Origin: Corynebacterium yudongzhengii | GTDB taxonomy: Bacteria; Actinomycetota; Actinomycetes; Mycobacteriales; Mycobacteriaceae | Length of the DNA: 64,000 nt | Assembly (NCBI RefSeq): GCF_003065405.1 | Contig: NZ_CP026947.1 | Span: 744,001-808,000, forward strand | Direction: 5' to 3' | Shown: positions 1 to 8,741 of the stretch, piece after piece | How the letters are laid out: every line of letters starts with the position of its first letter | Position numbering within the stretch: the stretch's first letter is position 1 | The notes under the pieces: generated by a model | Seen by the model: the letters and a program-made list of their open reading frames with translations, nothing else | Databases searched by the model: none | Told to the model about the DNA's origin: nothing | Translations under genes and position numbers: made by a program

Positions 1-1216
1 TGCGGATACGGCCGCCCACGCCGGTGCCTTCGACAGTGGAGAGGTCGACGCCGTGCTTGTCGGCCAGCTTGCGCACCAGCGGGGTTACGTAGGGCACGTT
101 GCCGGAGTTGTTGACCTTGCCGGAGCCGGTAGCCTTCTTCGGCTCTTCCTTCTCGGAAGCTTCCTCCTGCTTCGGCTCCTCCTTCTTCAGTGCCTCGTCC
201 TTCTCCTCGGAGGCCTCCTCTTCGGAAGCCTCCTCAGAGTCATCCGAGTCGTCGGAGGAAGCGGCGGCGTCGGCGTCGCCGATCTTGGCGATGACGGTGC
301 CGACCTCGATGGTGTCGTCTTCTTCGGCGAGGATTTCGACGAGGGTGCCGGCCACCGGGGAGGGGATTTCGGTGTCGACCTTCTCGGTGGAGACCTCGAG
401 CAGCGGCTCGTCGACCTCGACTTCGTCGCCGACTTCCTTCAGCCACTGGGTGATGGTGCCTTCGGTGACAGACTCGCCGAGCTCGGGCATCTCGACGTTG
501 GTGGCCTCGGCGGAACCGGAGGACTTCTTCTCTTCCTTCTTCGGTGCCTCGTCCTTCTCCTCGGAAGCCTCCTCTTCGGAAGCCTCCTCAGAGTCATCCG
601 AGTCGTCGGAGGAAGCGGCGGCGTCGGCGTCGCCGATCTTGGCGATGACGGTGCCGACCTCGATGGTGTCGTCTTCTTCGGCGAGGATTTCGACGAGGGT
701 GCCGGCCACCGGGGAGGGGATTTCGGTGTCGACCTTGTCGGTGGAGACCTCGAGCAGCGGCTCGTCGACCTCGACTTCGTCGCCGACTTCCTTCAGCCAC
801 TGGGTGATGGTGCCTTCGGTGACGGATTCGCCGAGCTCGGGCATCTCGACGTTGGTGGCCTCGGCGGAACCGGAGGACTTCTTCTCTTCCTTCTTCGGTG
901 CCTCGTCCTTCTCCTCGGAAGCCTCCTCAGCCTCAGCGTCCTCAGAATCGGAGGAATCGTCGGAGGAAGGCTCCTCACCCTCGTCGCCGATCACAGCGAT
1001 GACGGTACCGACCTCAATGGTGTCATCCTCCTCGGCCTTGATCTCGAGAAGAACACCAGCCTTCGGGGAGGGAATCTCGGTGTCCACCTTGTCGGTGGAG
1101 ACCTCGAGCAACGGCTCGTCGGCCTCGACGGTATCGCCGACTTCCTTCAGCCACTGGGTGATGGTGCCTTCGGTGACGGACTCGCCCAGCTCGGGCATCT
1201 CAACGGAGTAGGCCAT
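1..1216 (-). CDS. sucB: Dihydrolipoamide acyltransferase (E2) with three lipoyl domains, 3' part outside the window
   Basis: E2 core subunit of the pyruvate/2-oxoglutarate dehydrogenase complexes; its lipoyl arms carry acyl groups between E1 and E3. About 405 codons are present, cut by the window edge. Three biotinyl-lipoyl domains begin near residues 1, 119 and 237, each opening with VEMPELGESVTEGTITQW. The lipoylated lysines are K43, K161 and about K279, in DKVDTE, DKVDTE and EKVDTE. Acidic Ser/Glu/Lys linkers separate them, and a peripheral subunit-binding domain starts near residue 373 (YVTPLVRKLA, GTGVGGRIR). The catalytic acyltransferase domain is outside. The ATG at 1216 has GAGGAG upstream. 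In C. glutamicum the orthologue is called sucB or aceF and works in a mixed PDH/ODH complex, so the substrate cannot be decided from this fragment. Lipoyl domains 2 and 3 are almost identical in DNA. Confidence 0.95.
   Translation of the reverse strand, partial: MAYSVEMPELGESVTEGTITQWLKEVGDTVEADEPLLEVSTDKVDTEIPSPKAGVLLEIKAEEDDTIEVGTVIAVIGDEGEEPSSDDSSDSEDAEAEEASEEKDEAPKKEEKKSSGSAEATNVEMPELGESVTEGTITQWLKEVGDEVEVDEPLLEVSTDKVDTEIPSPVAGTLVEILAEEDDTIEVGTVIAKIGDADAAASSDDSDDSEEASEEEASEEKDEAPKKEEKKSSGSAEATNVEMPELGESVTEGTITQWLKEVGDEVEVDEPLLEVSTEKVDTEIPSPVAGTLVEILAEEDDTIEVGTVIAKIGDADAAASSDDSDDSEEASEEEASEEKDEALKKEEPKQEEASEKEEPKKATGSGKVNNSGNVPYVTPLVRKLADKHGVDLSTVEGTGVGGRIR
187..894. repeat. 354-bp tandem duplication encoding lipoyl domains 2 and 3
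   Basis: Two nearly identical 354-bp units (118 codons) lie head to tail inside the E2 gene, roughly 187-540 and 541-894. They differ at only a few bases, for example the DKVDTE versus EKVDTE codon. Domain 1 is clearly more diverged. The likeness extends through the acidic linker, which points to recent duplication or gene conversion rather than selection on the lipoyl fold alone. Confidence 0.85.
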
Positions 1217-1333
1217 GTGATTCAGACTCCTCGAAAGTCATAGAAAAACGATTGTTTAATGTCGACTACTTTACAGCCTAACTACTTCCGCGGCTCACGT
1301 GCACGCGGTTCACTTTCGTGAGGTGAGCCGACC

Positions 1334-1339
1334 TACAAT
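1334..1339 (+). promoter_or_regulatory. -10 box TACAAT, probable leaderless start
   Basis: TACAAT ends 6 nt before the GTG at 1346, so transcription would begin at or next to the start codon. No Shine-Dalgarno sequence is visible. Confidence 0.5.
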
Positions 1340-1345
1340 CGAGCC

Positions 1346-1738
1346 GTGTTCGATTTCTTCCGCCGCCGCTCTCGGTCCTCCCTGCGCCCACCCCGGGCGC
1401 CGGGGGACACCATCCGCGACCGCGATGCCGCCGCTTTAAAAAAGTGGGCGGCCAACCGCCCGTTTGTGGAGGGATTCGTCGAGCCGGAGACGATCGTCAA
1501 CGAGATGTCCGTCGTGTTAGTCGACGACCAAGGCGACTACATCCGCCGCAAGATTGGCGGGCCGAAGGGGATCGATGCCGTCGCCAAGCTACTCAACATC
1601 CCCCTCTACGACGCCGAGGAAACGGGGTACCCGGAAAGGATGCGCCGCAAGATCGAGCGCGAGCGCATCCTCCGGAAGCGGCGCGAGGCCGCGGAGCGCC
1701 GCGCGAAGTTTCAGCGCGGCGAGAACCCCTACTCCTAG
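1346..1738 (+). CDS. Small conserved basic protein of unknown function
   Basis: A 130-residue soluble protein with no signal peptide or membrane segment. The N-terminus is Arg-rich (MFDFFRRRSRS). The middle, about residues 40-95, looks folded, with a conserved-looking stretch around VDDQGDYIRRKIGGPKGIDA. The C-terminal third is a highly charged Arg/Glu helix, possibly nucleic-acid or ribosome binding, but no family is recognised. The GTG start at 1346 is supported by the TACAAT box just upstream (leaderless). It lies divergent from the E2 gene and converges with pepA, the two stop codons overlapping in CTAG. The position between sucB and pepA seems conserved in corynebacteria (from memory). 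Confidence 0.75.
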   Translation: MFDFFRRRSRSSLRPPRAPGDTIRDRDAAALKKWAANRPFVEGFVEPETIVNEMSVVLVDDQGDYIRRKIGGPKGIDAVAKLLNIPLYDAEETGYPERMRRKIERERILRKRREAAERRAKFQRGENPYS

Positions 1739-3222
1739 GTGAGGGTGCGCAGCCAGCTCACCAGGGTGCGCACGGGCACGCCGGTGGCGCGCTTGACGGT
1801 GTAGCCGTAGACGCCCTCGGTGTTGTAGCTGGGCCCGGCGATGTCGATGTGGGCCCACTCGGTGTCGTCGGCCACGAACTCGCGCAGGTAGCGGGCGGCG
1901 AAGAGCATGCCGCCGTTGCGGGAGTTGGTGTGGTTGCGGATGTCGGCGACCGGGGACTTTAGCTGCTCGTCGTGCTCTTCGAGCAGTGGCATCGCCCAGG
2001 CGTTCTCGCCGACGGCCGCGCCGGTCTCGGCGAGGGTGTCGCGCAGCTCGTCGGTGCCCATGACGCCGGCGGTGCGGGAGCCGAGGGAGACCATCTGCGC
2101 GCCGGTGAGCGTGGCCGTGTCGACTAGGTAGTCGGGGTTGTCTTCGCTGGCACGGGCGAGGGCGTCGGCAAGTACGAGGCGCCCCTCGGCGTCGGTGTTG
2201 AGCACCTCGGAGGTCGTGCCGCCGTAGTGGGTGATGAGATCGCCCGGGCGGATCGCGGTGCCCGAGGGCATGTTCTCCGCCAGCGGCAGGGTGGCGGTGA
2301 CGTTGACCGGCAGCTTCAGACGCGCGGCCGCGAAAACGACCGCGGCCATCGCCGCCGAGCCGCCCATGTCCGAGATCATGTTCTCCATCTTCGCCGGCGG
2401 CTTCAGCGAGATGCCGCCGGTATCGAAGGTGATGCCCTTGCCGACCAGCCCCACCTGGGGTGCCTTCTTCTTCCCGGACCACTGCAGGCGCACCAAGCGC
2501 GGGGTGCGCGCGGAACCACCGCCGACGGCGAGTATGCCGCCGAAGCCCTGGTCGTTAAGGGCGGCGTCGTCAAGCACCTCCGCCTTGACACCGTGGCGCT
2601 TGGCCTCGGCGGCTAGGACGTTCGCGTAGGCCTCGGGGTAGAGGTGCGACGACGGCGTGTTGACCAGATCACGGGTGAAGACGACGGCCTCCGCGATGAT
2701 CTGGGCGGTGACGAACTCGTCCTTGTCGCCGCGCTCGCCGATGAGCGTGATGGTCACGTCCGTGGTGTCGTCGGCCGAGCGCAGGCCGCGGTAGTCGTAG
2801 CCGCCGAGGATGAGGCCCTCGACGGTGGCGGCCAGGCCGAGCGTGTTGATTGCGGTGACGACGCTCTTATCCTTCTTCAGCGCCCGGGCGGCGGTGCCGG
2901 TGACGCGGCGGATGGTTTCGTCGTCAAGCTCCTCGGGATCGCCCAGACCGACGGCGACGACGGCCTCCACCCCCGACTTCGCCGGCGCGGGGATGCGCGT
3001 GATGGAACCGGGGTCGGTCTGCGCGCCGACCGCGGCGAGGCCTTCGCAGACCTCGCGCAGCTCGGAGCGGCCGAGCAGGCCGTGGTCGGGAAGCTCAATC
3101 TCGTCCTCGGCGCCGGCGAAAACGCCGACGAGGAGGACGTCCGCCTGCGCGGGCGCCTTCGTCGAGAATTCGAGTTCGGGGATGATTCCGCGGGCCGGAA
3201 GATCGGTATCCGGACGTGCCAT
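1735..3222 (-). CDS. pepA: Leucyl aminopeptidase (M17)
   Basis: Cytosolic di-metal exopeptidase that removes N-terminal residues from peptides. It has 495 residues, the usual M17 length: an N-terminal macro-like domain (about 1-175) and a C-terminal catalytic domain. Metal and active-site residues are visible: K262 and D267 in [11 protein letters not shown]285 in MISDMGG, and D344, E346 and R348 in [14 protein letters not shown]. The ATG at 3222 has AAAGGAG about 9 nt upstream. It is divergent from ilvE and convergent with the small gene at 1346, with overlapping stops. Nothing is missing or odd. Confidence 0.96.
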   Translation of the reverse strand: MARPDTDLPARGIIPELEFSTKAPAQADVLLVGVFAGAEDEIELPDHGLLGRSELREVCEGLAAVGAQTDPGSITRIPAPAKSGVEAVVAVGLGDPEELDDETIRRVTGTAARALKKDKSVVTAINTLGLAATVEGLILGGYDYRGLRSADDTTDVTITLIGERGDKDEFVTAQIIAEAVVFTRDLVNTPSSHLYPEAYANVLAAEAKRHGVKAEVLDDAALNDQGFGGILAVGGGSARTPRLVRLQWSGKKKAPQVGLVGKGITFDTGGISLKPPAKMENMISDMGGSAAMAAVVFAAARLKLPVNVTATLPLAENMPSGTAIRPGDLITHYGGTTSEVLNTDAEGRLVLADALARASEDNPDYLVDTATLTGAQMVSLGSRTAGVMGTDELRDTLAETGAAVGENAWAMPLLEEHDEQLKSPVADIRNHTNSRNGGMLFAARYLREFVADDTEWAHIDIAGPSYNTEGVYGYTVKRATGVPVRTLVSWLRTLT

Positions 3223-3296
3223 CGGCAGGTACTCCTTTACTAGTGGGGCGAGACGATGAATGCCACCAGCCTAACGATGTCGTCTCACTCGGCGGG

Positions 3297-3302
3297 TATG
3301 TT
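3297..3302 (+). promoter_or_regulatory. -10 box TATGTT of ilvE, probable leaderless start
   Basis: TATGTT ends 6 nt before the ATG at 3309. No Shine-Dalgarno sequence lies between, so the ilvE mRNA probably starts at its AUG. Confidence 0.5.
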
Positions 3303-3308
3303 GGGGTC

Positions 3309-4412
3309 ATGAGCACGCTTGATTATGTCGTTACACCCAATCCCCATCCCGCCACCGACTCCGAGCGGGAGGCCGTATTGGCATCGCCGGCCTTCGGCAA
3401 GAACTTCACGGACCACATGGTCACCATCGACTGGTCCCAGGACGCCGGCTGGCACAACGCGCAGGTCCGCCCCTATGAGCCTGTGCCCATGGACCCCGCG
3501 ACCAACGTGTTCCACTATGGCCAGGCCATCTTCGAAGGCATCAAGGTCTACCGCCAGCCGGACGGTACCATCGCCACGTTCCGCCCGGAGCAGAACGCCG
3601 CACGCATGCAACGCTCGGCGGATCGTCTCGCGATGCCGCAGCTGCCCACCGAGGACTTCATCGAGGCGCTGCGCCAGCTCGTCGACATCGACCAGGCGTG
3701 GGTCCCGGCCGCCGGGGGAGAGGAATCCCTCTACCTGCGCCCCTTCATGATCTCCACGGAGATCTCCCTGGGCGTGCACCCGGCGAACTCCTACCGCTTC
3801 TTCGTCATCGCCTCCCCGGTCGGCGCGTACTTCCAGAGCGGGATCAAGCCGGTCTCCGTCTGGCTCGACGACGAGTACGTCCGCGCCGCGCCGGGCGGCA
3901 CCGGGGCGGCGAAGTTCGCTGGCAACTACGCCGCGTCGCTGTTGGCGCAGGCGAATGCGGAGGACAAGGGCTGCGACCAGGTCGTCTGGCTCGACGCCAT
4001 CGAGCGCAAGTACATCGAAGAGATGGGTGGCATGAACCTCTTCTTCGTCTACGGCTCGGGCAAGGACGCCACGGTGGTCACCCCGGCGCTGTCCGGCTCC
4101 CTGCTGCCCGGGATCACCCGCGACTCGCTGCTCCAGGTCGCCCAGGACATGGGCTACGGCGCCGAAGAGCGCCGCATTTCCACCAGCGACTGGCGCGATG
4201 ACGTCGCCGATGGCTCCATGACCGAATCACTCGCCTGCGGCACCGCCGCCGTGATCACCCCCGTCGGCCGCGTGGTGGGACGCGACGGCGAGTTCGTCGT
4301 CAACAACAACGAGCCGGGCGAGATCACCATGGCCATGCGCGAGCGGCTCACCGGCATCCAGAAGGGCCAGGTCGAAGACACCCACAACTGGATGTACACC
4401 CTGGTGAGCTAG
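3309..4412 (+). CDS. ilvE: Branched-chain amino acid aminotransferase
   Basis: PLP enzyme (fold type IV, class IIIb) for the last step of valine, leucine and isoleucine synthesis, using glutamate. 367 residues. The PLP lysine is K202 in [12 protein letters not shown], matching the KMGGNYG motif of other BCATs. Other family marks are [12 protein letters not shown] near residue 68, YLRPF near 142, [10 protein letters not shown] near 237 and the late SLACGTAA. An upstream in-frame start at 3216 would add 31 residues lying in the divergent promoter region; the ATG at 3309, preceded by a -10 box at leaderless distance, is preferred. It ends 3 bp from the convergent cobT stop. Confidence 0.95.
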   Translation: MSTLDYVVTPNPHPATDSEREAVLASPAFGKNFTDHMVTIDWSQDAGWHNAQVRPYEPVPMDPATNVFHYGQAIFEGIKVYRQPDGTIATFRPEQNAARMQRSADRLAMPQLPTEDFIEALRQLVDIDQAWVPAAGGEESLYLRPFMISTEISLGVHPANSYRFFVIASPVGAYFQSGIKPVSVWLDDEYVRAAPGGTGAAKFAGNYAASLLAQANAEDKGCDQVVWLDAIERKYIEEMGGMNLFFVYGSGKDATVVTPALSGSLLPGITRDSLLQVAQDMGYGAEERRISTSDWRDDVADGSMTESLACGTAAVITPVGRVVGRDGEFVVNNNEPGEITMAMRERLTGIQKGQVEDTHNWMYTLVS

Positions 4413-4415
4413 CGA

Positions 4416-5480
4416 CTAGTTATCGACGCCGGCGGCCTGCGCCTCGTCCGAGGCGAGCTCAATCGCCGCCTGGATCAGCGGCAGCGCGGCCAGGCTGCCG
4501 GTCGCCTGCCCGGTAGACATATCGAGCGCCACCAGCGGCGTCAGCCCGAGCTCCTGCAGCGCGATGACGTGCGCAGGCTTCGGGGAGAGCTGGCCGGCGG
4601 CGAACCAGTCGGCCGCGCCTGGGGCGAGCCGATTGGCGACGAGCGCGGCGGCGGTCACGGCGGCGCCGTCGAGAAGCACCGGCGTGCGGCGGGCGGCGGC
4701 GTGGGCGATGAAGGCCGTCATCGCCACGAAATCCGGCGCCGAGATCGCCGTGAGCAGGCCCGAGAGGTCGCGGCGCAGCCCGCGGGCGCGGAACATGGCG
4801 TCACGAATCACCGAGACCTTCCGCTTCCAGATCTCGTCGGGCACCCCCGAACCCGGCCCCACGATCGCCACCGGCTCCGTGGCCGTGAGCGTGCCGACGA
4901 CCGCCGCCGCCACCGCCGTCGAGCCCACCCCGAGCTCACCCGGGATGAGCAGGTCGGCGCCGGCGTCGATCTCGTGATCGGCGATGCGGCGACCGATCGC
5001 CAAGCTGCGGGCGAACTGGTCCTGGTCCATGGCGTCGGCGACATCGATCGGCGGGGTTGAGCGGCTGACCCTCTCCTCGCCCCAGGCCTCATGATCGAGG
5101 CTGACATCCACCAGGCGCACGGAGGCGCCGGCCGTGCGCGCCATCGTGTGCACCGGCCCCGCGCCCGAGGCGATCTCATCGGCCTGCTCGACGCTCGCCT
5201 GCGGGGCATACGCGGAAATGCCGCGCTCACTGATGCCGTGATCGCCGGCGAAGACCACCACCCGCGGCTTGTGGAAAGCCTCCGGGACCGTGCGCGCCTG
5301 CCAGCCCGCGACCTGCGCGGCGATTGTGGCTAAGCGGCCGAAGGACACCCCACGCGGGGTGCTGGCTAGCGCCGCGGCGAGCCGGTCGCTGCTGCGGTGA
5401 TCGGGTGGGGCGATGTCGTCGACAAGTAAACCGGCATTAGGAGACGGTGTGGACACGGAAGAAACGCCACCCCTTCGCAT
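4416..5480 (-). CDS. cobT: Nicotinate-nucleotide--dimethylbenzimidazole phosphoribosyltransferase, active site possibly altered
   Basis: CobT makes alpha-ribazole phosphate for the lower ligand of cobalamin. 354 residues, normal length. Recognisable motifs: FAGDHGIS (77-84), PGELGVGST (180-188; usually GEMGIGNTT) and VGPGSG (207-212). The C-terminal motif that normally reads LGxRLGEGTG and holds the catalytic Glu reads LDMSTGQATG here, with Gln at residue 325. Whether this is a corynebacterial variant or loss of function cannot be told from sequence. No cobS or cobU follows; the DUF3043 gene lies 42 bp upstream on the same strand. A second possible start is the GTG at 5456, which has an AGGGGTGG upstream. 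Confidence 0.88.
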   Translation of the reverse strand: MRRGGVSSVSTPSPNAGLLVDDIAPPDHRSSDRLAAALASTPRGVSFGRLATIAAQVAGWQARTVPEAFHKPRVVVFAGDHGISERGISAYAPQASVEQADEIASGAGPVHTMARTAGASVRLVDVSLDHEAWGEERVSRSTPPIDVADAMDQDQFARSLAIGRRIADHEIDAGADLLIPGELGVGSTAVAAAVVGTLTATEPVAIVGPGSGVPDEIWKRKVSVIRDAMFRARGLRRDLSGLLTAISAPDFVAMTAFIAHAAARRTPVLLDGAAVTAAALVANRLAPGAADWFAAGQLSPKPAHVIALQELGLTPLVALDMSTGQATGSLAALPLIQAAIELASDEAQAAGVDN

Positions 5481-5522
5481 CGAAACTCAATTGGTGTCCC
5501 TGTTCAGGCTAGTCCAGGGGGA

Positions 5523-6239
5523 TTAGACAGTGTCGCCGATGGCGACCTGCGGGCGCGGGGTGCGCCACTTGCGCGGCTGCGAGGCGCGCGACCAGGCATA
5601 AAAACCGAGGCGGAAGCCGGTTTCCGTGGTCTCCGGGTACTTTCGGCGCACCGCCTTGTTGACGCGGAAGCCGATGATGACGGCCTCGATGAGGAAGATC
5701 ACGATCGCGACCCACAGGATCATCGACAGGATCGCGTAGACATCCGGCGAGATCGTCGAAATCAGTAAGGCAATGAGCAAAACACCCGCGAACGGCATGA
5801 AGAAGTTGCTGAACAGGCGCCGGGAATCCACCCAGTGGCGCACGTAACGACGCTCATCGCCGCGGTCGCGGGCCAAAAGGTAACGCTCGTCGCCGGAGTC
5901 CATGCGCTCGCGCTCGATGCGGTTGCGCTCGCGGGTCTCCTCTCGCTCCTTGCGCTTGAACTCCTTCCACTCCTGCTTGGACATGGACTTTTTGAGTTCC
6001 TTGCGACGCTGCCCGGCCTGCGCCGCCGTCAGCGCATGCGGGTCCCGGATCACGCCGCGGTTAATCTCCTGCTCGCGGCGGGTGGGCGTCGGGCGGCCCT
6101 TCGGCGGGGTATAACCCTTCGGCAGGGGTTTGTCCTCCTGCTTATCGACGGCCTCATCCCCCATCAGCTGCGACGCTGGGGTCGAACCGGACGCGTCGGC
6201 GTCGGATTCACTGTCTTTCTTCTGCCACGGAAATTTCAC
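5523..6239 (-). CDS. DUF3043 membrane protein
   Basis: 238 residues. Residues 1-135 are hydrophilic and very charged, with runs such as RKELKKSMSKQEWKEFKRKE that suggest a long basic helix. Two membrane helices follow (about 145-165 and 168-190), then a short basic C-terminal tail. This is the actinobacterial DUF3043 pattern; the function is unknown. It starts with a GTG 7 nt after a TAGCCT -10 box (leaderless). It sits between cobT and the Fe-S gene, as in other corynebacteria, where cobS/cobU often lie between (from memory). Probably an inner-membrane protein with its charged N-terminus in the cytosol. Confidence 0.8.
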   Translation of the reverse strand: MKFPWQKKDSESDADASGSTPASQLMGDEAVDKQEDKPLPKGYTPPKGRPTPTRREQEINRGVIRDPHALTAAQAGQRRKELKKSMSKQEWKEFKRKEREETRERNRIERERMDSGDERYLLARDRGDERRYVRHWVDSRRLFSNFFMPFAGVLLIALLISTISPDVYAILSMILWVAIVIFLIEAVIIGFRVNKAVRRKYPETTETGFRLGFYAWSRASQPRKWRTPRPQVAIGDTV

Positions 6240-6246
6240 ACTGACC

Positions 6247-6252
6247 AGGCTA
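6247..6252 (-). promoter_or_regulatory. -10 box TAGCCT of the DUF3043 gene
   Basis: Reading the minus strand, TAGCCT is followed by 7 nt and then the GTG start at 6239. This spacing fits a leaderless mRNA. Confidence 0.45.
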
Positions 6253-6321
6253 CAAGGTGAATCCGGGGATTCGGGAATACGGGTCGTAGCCCGGGCGTTG
6301 TGATGACATGCATGACTGATA

Positions 6322-6348
6322 TTGACCTACTGAGTAAGGTGGTACTAA
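6322..6348 (+). promoter_or_regulatory. Possible promoter of the A-type Fe-S protein gene
   Basis: TTGACC (6322-6327) and TACTAA (6343-6348) are separated by 15 nt, with transcription then expected near 6355. The spacer is short, so the exact -10 is uncertain. Confidence 0.35.
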
Positions 6349-6388
6349 ACATGTCCGCACTGTGCCTAGGCTAAAGGAGACTAAAGAC

Positions 6389-6733
6389 ATGACCGCTCCC
6401 GCTTCCGCAACCGGAGTCACTCTCACCGACGCCGCCGCCGCCAAGGCGAAGGCCCTGCTCGACCAGGAGGGGCGCAACGACCTCTCGCTGCGGATCGCCG
6501 TGCAGCCGGGTGGCTGCGCCGGGCTGCGCTACCAGCTCTACTTCGACGACCGCTCGCTCGATGGCGACAAGGTCGACGAGGTCGGTGGCGTGAAGTTCGT
6601 CGTCGACAAGATGAGCGTGCCGTACCTCACCGGCGCCACCATCGACTTCTCCGACACCATCGAAGCCCAGGGCTTCACCATCGACAACCCCAACGCCGGC
6701 GGCTCCTGCGCCTGCGGCGACTCTTTCAACTAG
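6389..6733 (+). CDS. erpA: HesB/IscA/ErpA-type iron-sulfur cluster insertion protein
   Basis: A-type carrier that hands Fe-S clusters to apo-proteins. 114 residues with the three invariant cysteines: C43 in GGCAGLRY, and C107 and C109 in SCACG near the C-terminus. The start is the ATG at 6389 with AAAGGAGA 9 nt upstream; a GTG at 6362 would add nine non-conserved residues. It is monocistronic between the divergent DUF3043 gene and convergent ltsA, with a two-way terminator after it. Actinobacteria usually have one such gene away from the suf operon. The next genes downstream encode heme/copper and Rieske respiratory proteins, a plausible link since Rieske proteins need Fe-S assembly, but this is inference. 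Confidence 0.9.
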   Translation: MTAPASATGVTLTDAAAAKAKALLDQEGRNDLSLRIAVQPGGCAGLRYQLYFDDRSLDGDKVDEVGGVKFVVDKMSVPYLTGATIDFSDTIEAQGFTIDNPNAGGSCACGDSFN

Positions 6734-6748
6734 GGTTTCCCGCCAGCT

Positions 6749-6806
6749 TAAAAAACCGGCCCGTCCCACCGCGTTGATGCGGTGAGGCGGGCCGGTTGCG
6801 TGTTTT
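6749..6806. terminator. Bidirectional terminator between erpA and ltsA
   Basis: A long GC-rich stem (AACCGGCCCG pairing with CGGGCCGGTT, extended by CCCACCGC/GCGGTGAGG) is flanked by an A run on the left and TTTT on the right. It can serve both convergent genes. Confidence 0.85.
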
Positions 6807-6812
6807 GGCGGC

Positions 6813-8741
6813 CTAGAGATCGACCGGGTAGTCGCGCTTTTCGATCTTCGGATCAATCCGCTTTTCCACGAAGATGCCGTGCCAGACCATGAAGGCGAGC
6901 ACGGTCCACAGGCGGCGGGAATGATCGCTCACCCCGTCGCGGTGTTCCTTGAGCATCTCCAAGACCTCGCGCTTGTTGAAGATGTGCTCGGTCTGCGAGG
7001 CGTTGATCTGATCGCGGGCCCAGCCGTGGAGCTCGTCGCCGGCGAGCCAGTGGCGCATCGGCACCGGGAAGCCGAGCTTGCGGCGGTGCAGCACGTGCGG
7101 CGGCACGATCTGCTCGAGCGCCTTGCGCAGCGCGTACTTGGTGGTGCCATGAGCGATCTTCTGATCGTGGGGGATGGTCTGCGCGAGCTGGAATACTTCC
7201 TTGTCGAGGAAGGGCACGCGCAGCTCGAGGGAGTTGGCCATGTTGATCTTGTCGGCCTTGACGAGGATGTCGCCGCGCATCCAGGTAAACAGGTCCAGGT
7301 GCTGCATCCGGGCGACCGGATCCATGCCGTAGGCGCGCGAGACCTCGTAGATCGGGGCGGTGACATCCTCGTGGCCCCACTCCGGGCGGGCGTCGGGAAG
7401 AATGCGGCGCACCTGCTCGTAGTTGAAGTTACGCGCGTTGCCGTAGTAACGCTCCTCTATCGTCTTCGAGCCGCGCTCGAGCAGCGACTTACCCTTCATG
7501 CCTTCGGGCAGCACCCGGGAGAGCTTGCCGAGCTCGCGGCGCAGGGGAGTAGGCACCTTCTCGAAAGGCGCGAGCGACAGCGGCTCTTTGTAGATGGTGT
7601 AGCCGCCGAAGAGCTCGTCGGCACCCTCGCCGGAGAGCACGACCTTGACGTGCTTGCGGGCGGTTTCCGCCACGAAGTACAGCGGCACGAGCGAGGGGTC
7701 GGCCACCGGATCGTCGAGGTACCACATGATCTTCGGGATCGCGTCGGCGTATTCCTCGGGGCTGACGATCTTGACGATGTGCTCAGCGTCGATCGCCTCC
7801 GCCGATTCCGCGGCGACGTCGACCTCCGAGTAGCCCTCGCGCTCGAAGCCGGTGGTGAAGGTTAAAAGGTTGGGGTTGTGACGCTTGGCCAGAGCGGCGA
7901 TGGCGGTCGAGTCGATGCCGCCAGAGAGGAAGGATCCCACGGTGACGTCGGCACGCATGTGCTTGGCGACGGAATCCTCCAACGCCTCCGCGATGCGGTC
8001 GTAGAGGTCCTGCTCCTGGCCCTTGGCGACGTCGCGCACCTCGAAGCGCGGCCGGAAGTAACGACGCGCGCTGACCTCGTCGCCCGGAGTGAGCGTGGCC
8101 GTGCAGCCCGACTCGAGGCGGCGGATGCCGGCGTGCAGCGACTCCGGCTCCGGGGTGTACTGCAGCGTGACGTAGTGCTGGATGGCGCGCTGGTCAAGGC
8201 TGAGGTCGAGACCGATGGTGTCGGCCATCTCGAGGATGGACTTCTTCTCGGAGGCGAAGACCGTGCCGGCCGGGGTGGTGGCGTAGTAGAGCGGCTTGAT
8301 GCCGAACTGGTCGCGGGCGGCGAACATCGTACGGGTTTCGGTGTCCCAGATAACGAAAGCGAACATGCCCCGCAGGTGCTCGACGACGTCCTCGCCGAAG
8401 TGGTGGTAGCCGGCGACGATCGTTTCGGAGTCGCCCTCGGTGCGGAATTTCAGGCCGGCGGCCTGCAGTTCCTCGCGCAGCTCCAGGTAGTTGTAGATCT
8501 CACCGTTAAAGGTCAGTGCGTAGCGCTCTGGGTTGTCCTCAGGGCCCCAGCGCAGGGGCTGGTGCGAATGCTCGAGGTCGATGATGGCGAGGCGGTTGAA
8601 GCCGAAGAGGGCTTCGCCGTCGTGCCAGGTGCCGGCGGCGTCGGGGCCGCGGTGGTGCATGCAGGTCAGGCCCTCCTGAACCGCGTCATCATAGCGTTCG
8701 GCATCTTTGCCGGAGGTCAGCATTGCCACAAGGCCGCACAT
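6813..8741 (-). CDS. ltsA: Glutamine-dependent amidotransferase of the asparagine synthase family (LtsA)
   Basis: AsnB-like two-domain enzyme. In C. glutamicum LtsA amidates meso-diaminopimelate of peptidoglycan, and its loss gives lysozyme sensitivity. 642 residues. Cys2 of MCGLVAML is the glutaminase nucleophile; RGPDAAG (31-37), FNGEIYN (78-84) and TEGDSE (101-106) complete the N-terminal Ntn domain. The synthetase domain has the PP-loop SGGIDS (273-278) and the GEGADELFGGY loop. The ATG at 8741 has AAGGAG upstream. An ordinary asparagine synthetase would look similar; the synteny with ctaC supports LtsA. Confidence 0.92.
   Translation of the reverse strand: MCGLVAMLTSGKDAERYDDAVQEGLTCMHHRGPDAAGTWHDGEALFGFNRLAIIDLEHSHQPLRWGPEDNPERYALTFNGEIYNYLELREELQAAGLKFRTEGDSETIVAGYHHFGEDVVEHLRGMFAFVIWDTETRTMFAARDQFGIKPLYYATTPAGTVFASEKKSILEMADTIGLDLSLDQRAIQHYVTLQYTPEPESLHAGIRRLESGCTATLTPGDEVSARRYFRPRFEVRDVAKGQEQDLYDRIAEALEDSVAKHMRADVTVGSFLSGGIDSTAIAALAKRHNPNLLTFTTGFEREGYSEVDVAAESAEAIDAEHIVKIVSPEEYADAIPKIMWYLDDPVADPSLVPLYFVAETARKHVKVVLSGEGADELFGGYTIYKEPLSLAPFEKVPTPLRRELGKLSRVLPEGMKGKSLLERGSKTIEERYYGNARNFNYEQVRRILPDARPEWGHEDVTAPIYEVSRAYGMDPVARMQHLDLFTWMRGDILVKADKINMANSLELRVPFLDKEVFQLAQTIPHDQKIAHGTTKYALRKALEQIVPPHVLHRRKLGFPVPMRHWLAGDELHGWARDQINASQTEHIFNKREVLEMLKEHRDGVSDHSRRLWTVLAFMVWHGIFVEKRIDPKIEKRDYPVDL

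Noticed and set aside
53..1243. Long plus-strand open frames opposite the E2 gene
   Set aside because: Leu/Gly- and Ser-rich translations that mirror the lipoyl repeats; they are antisense shadows of a clear gene.
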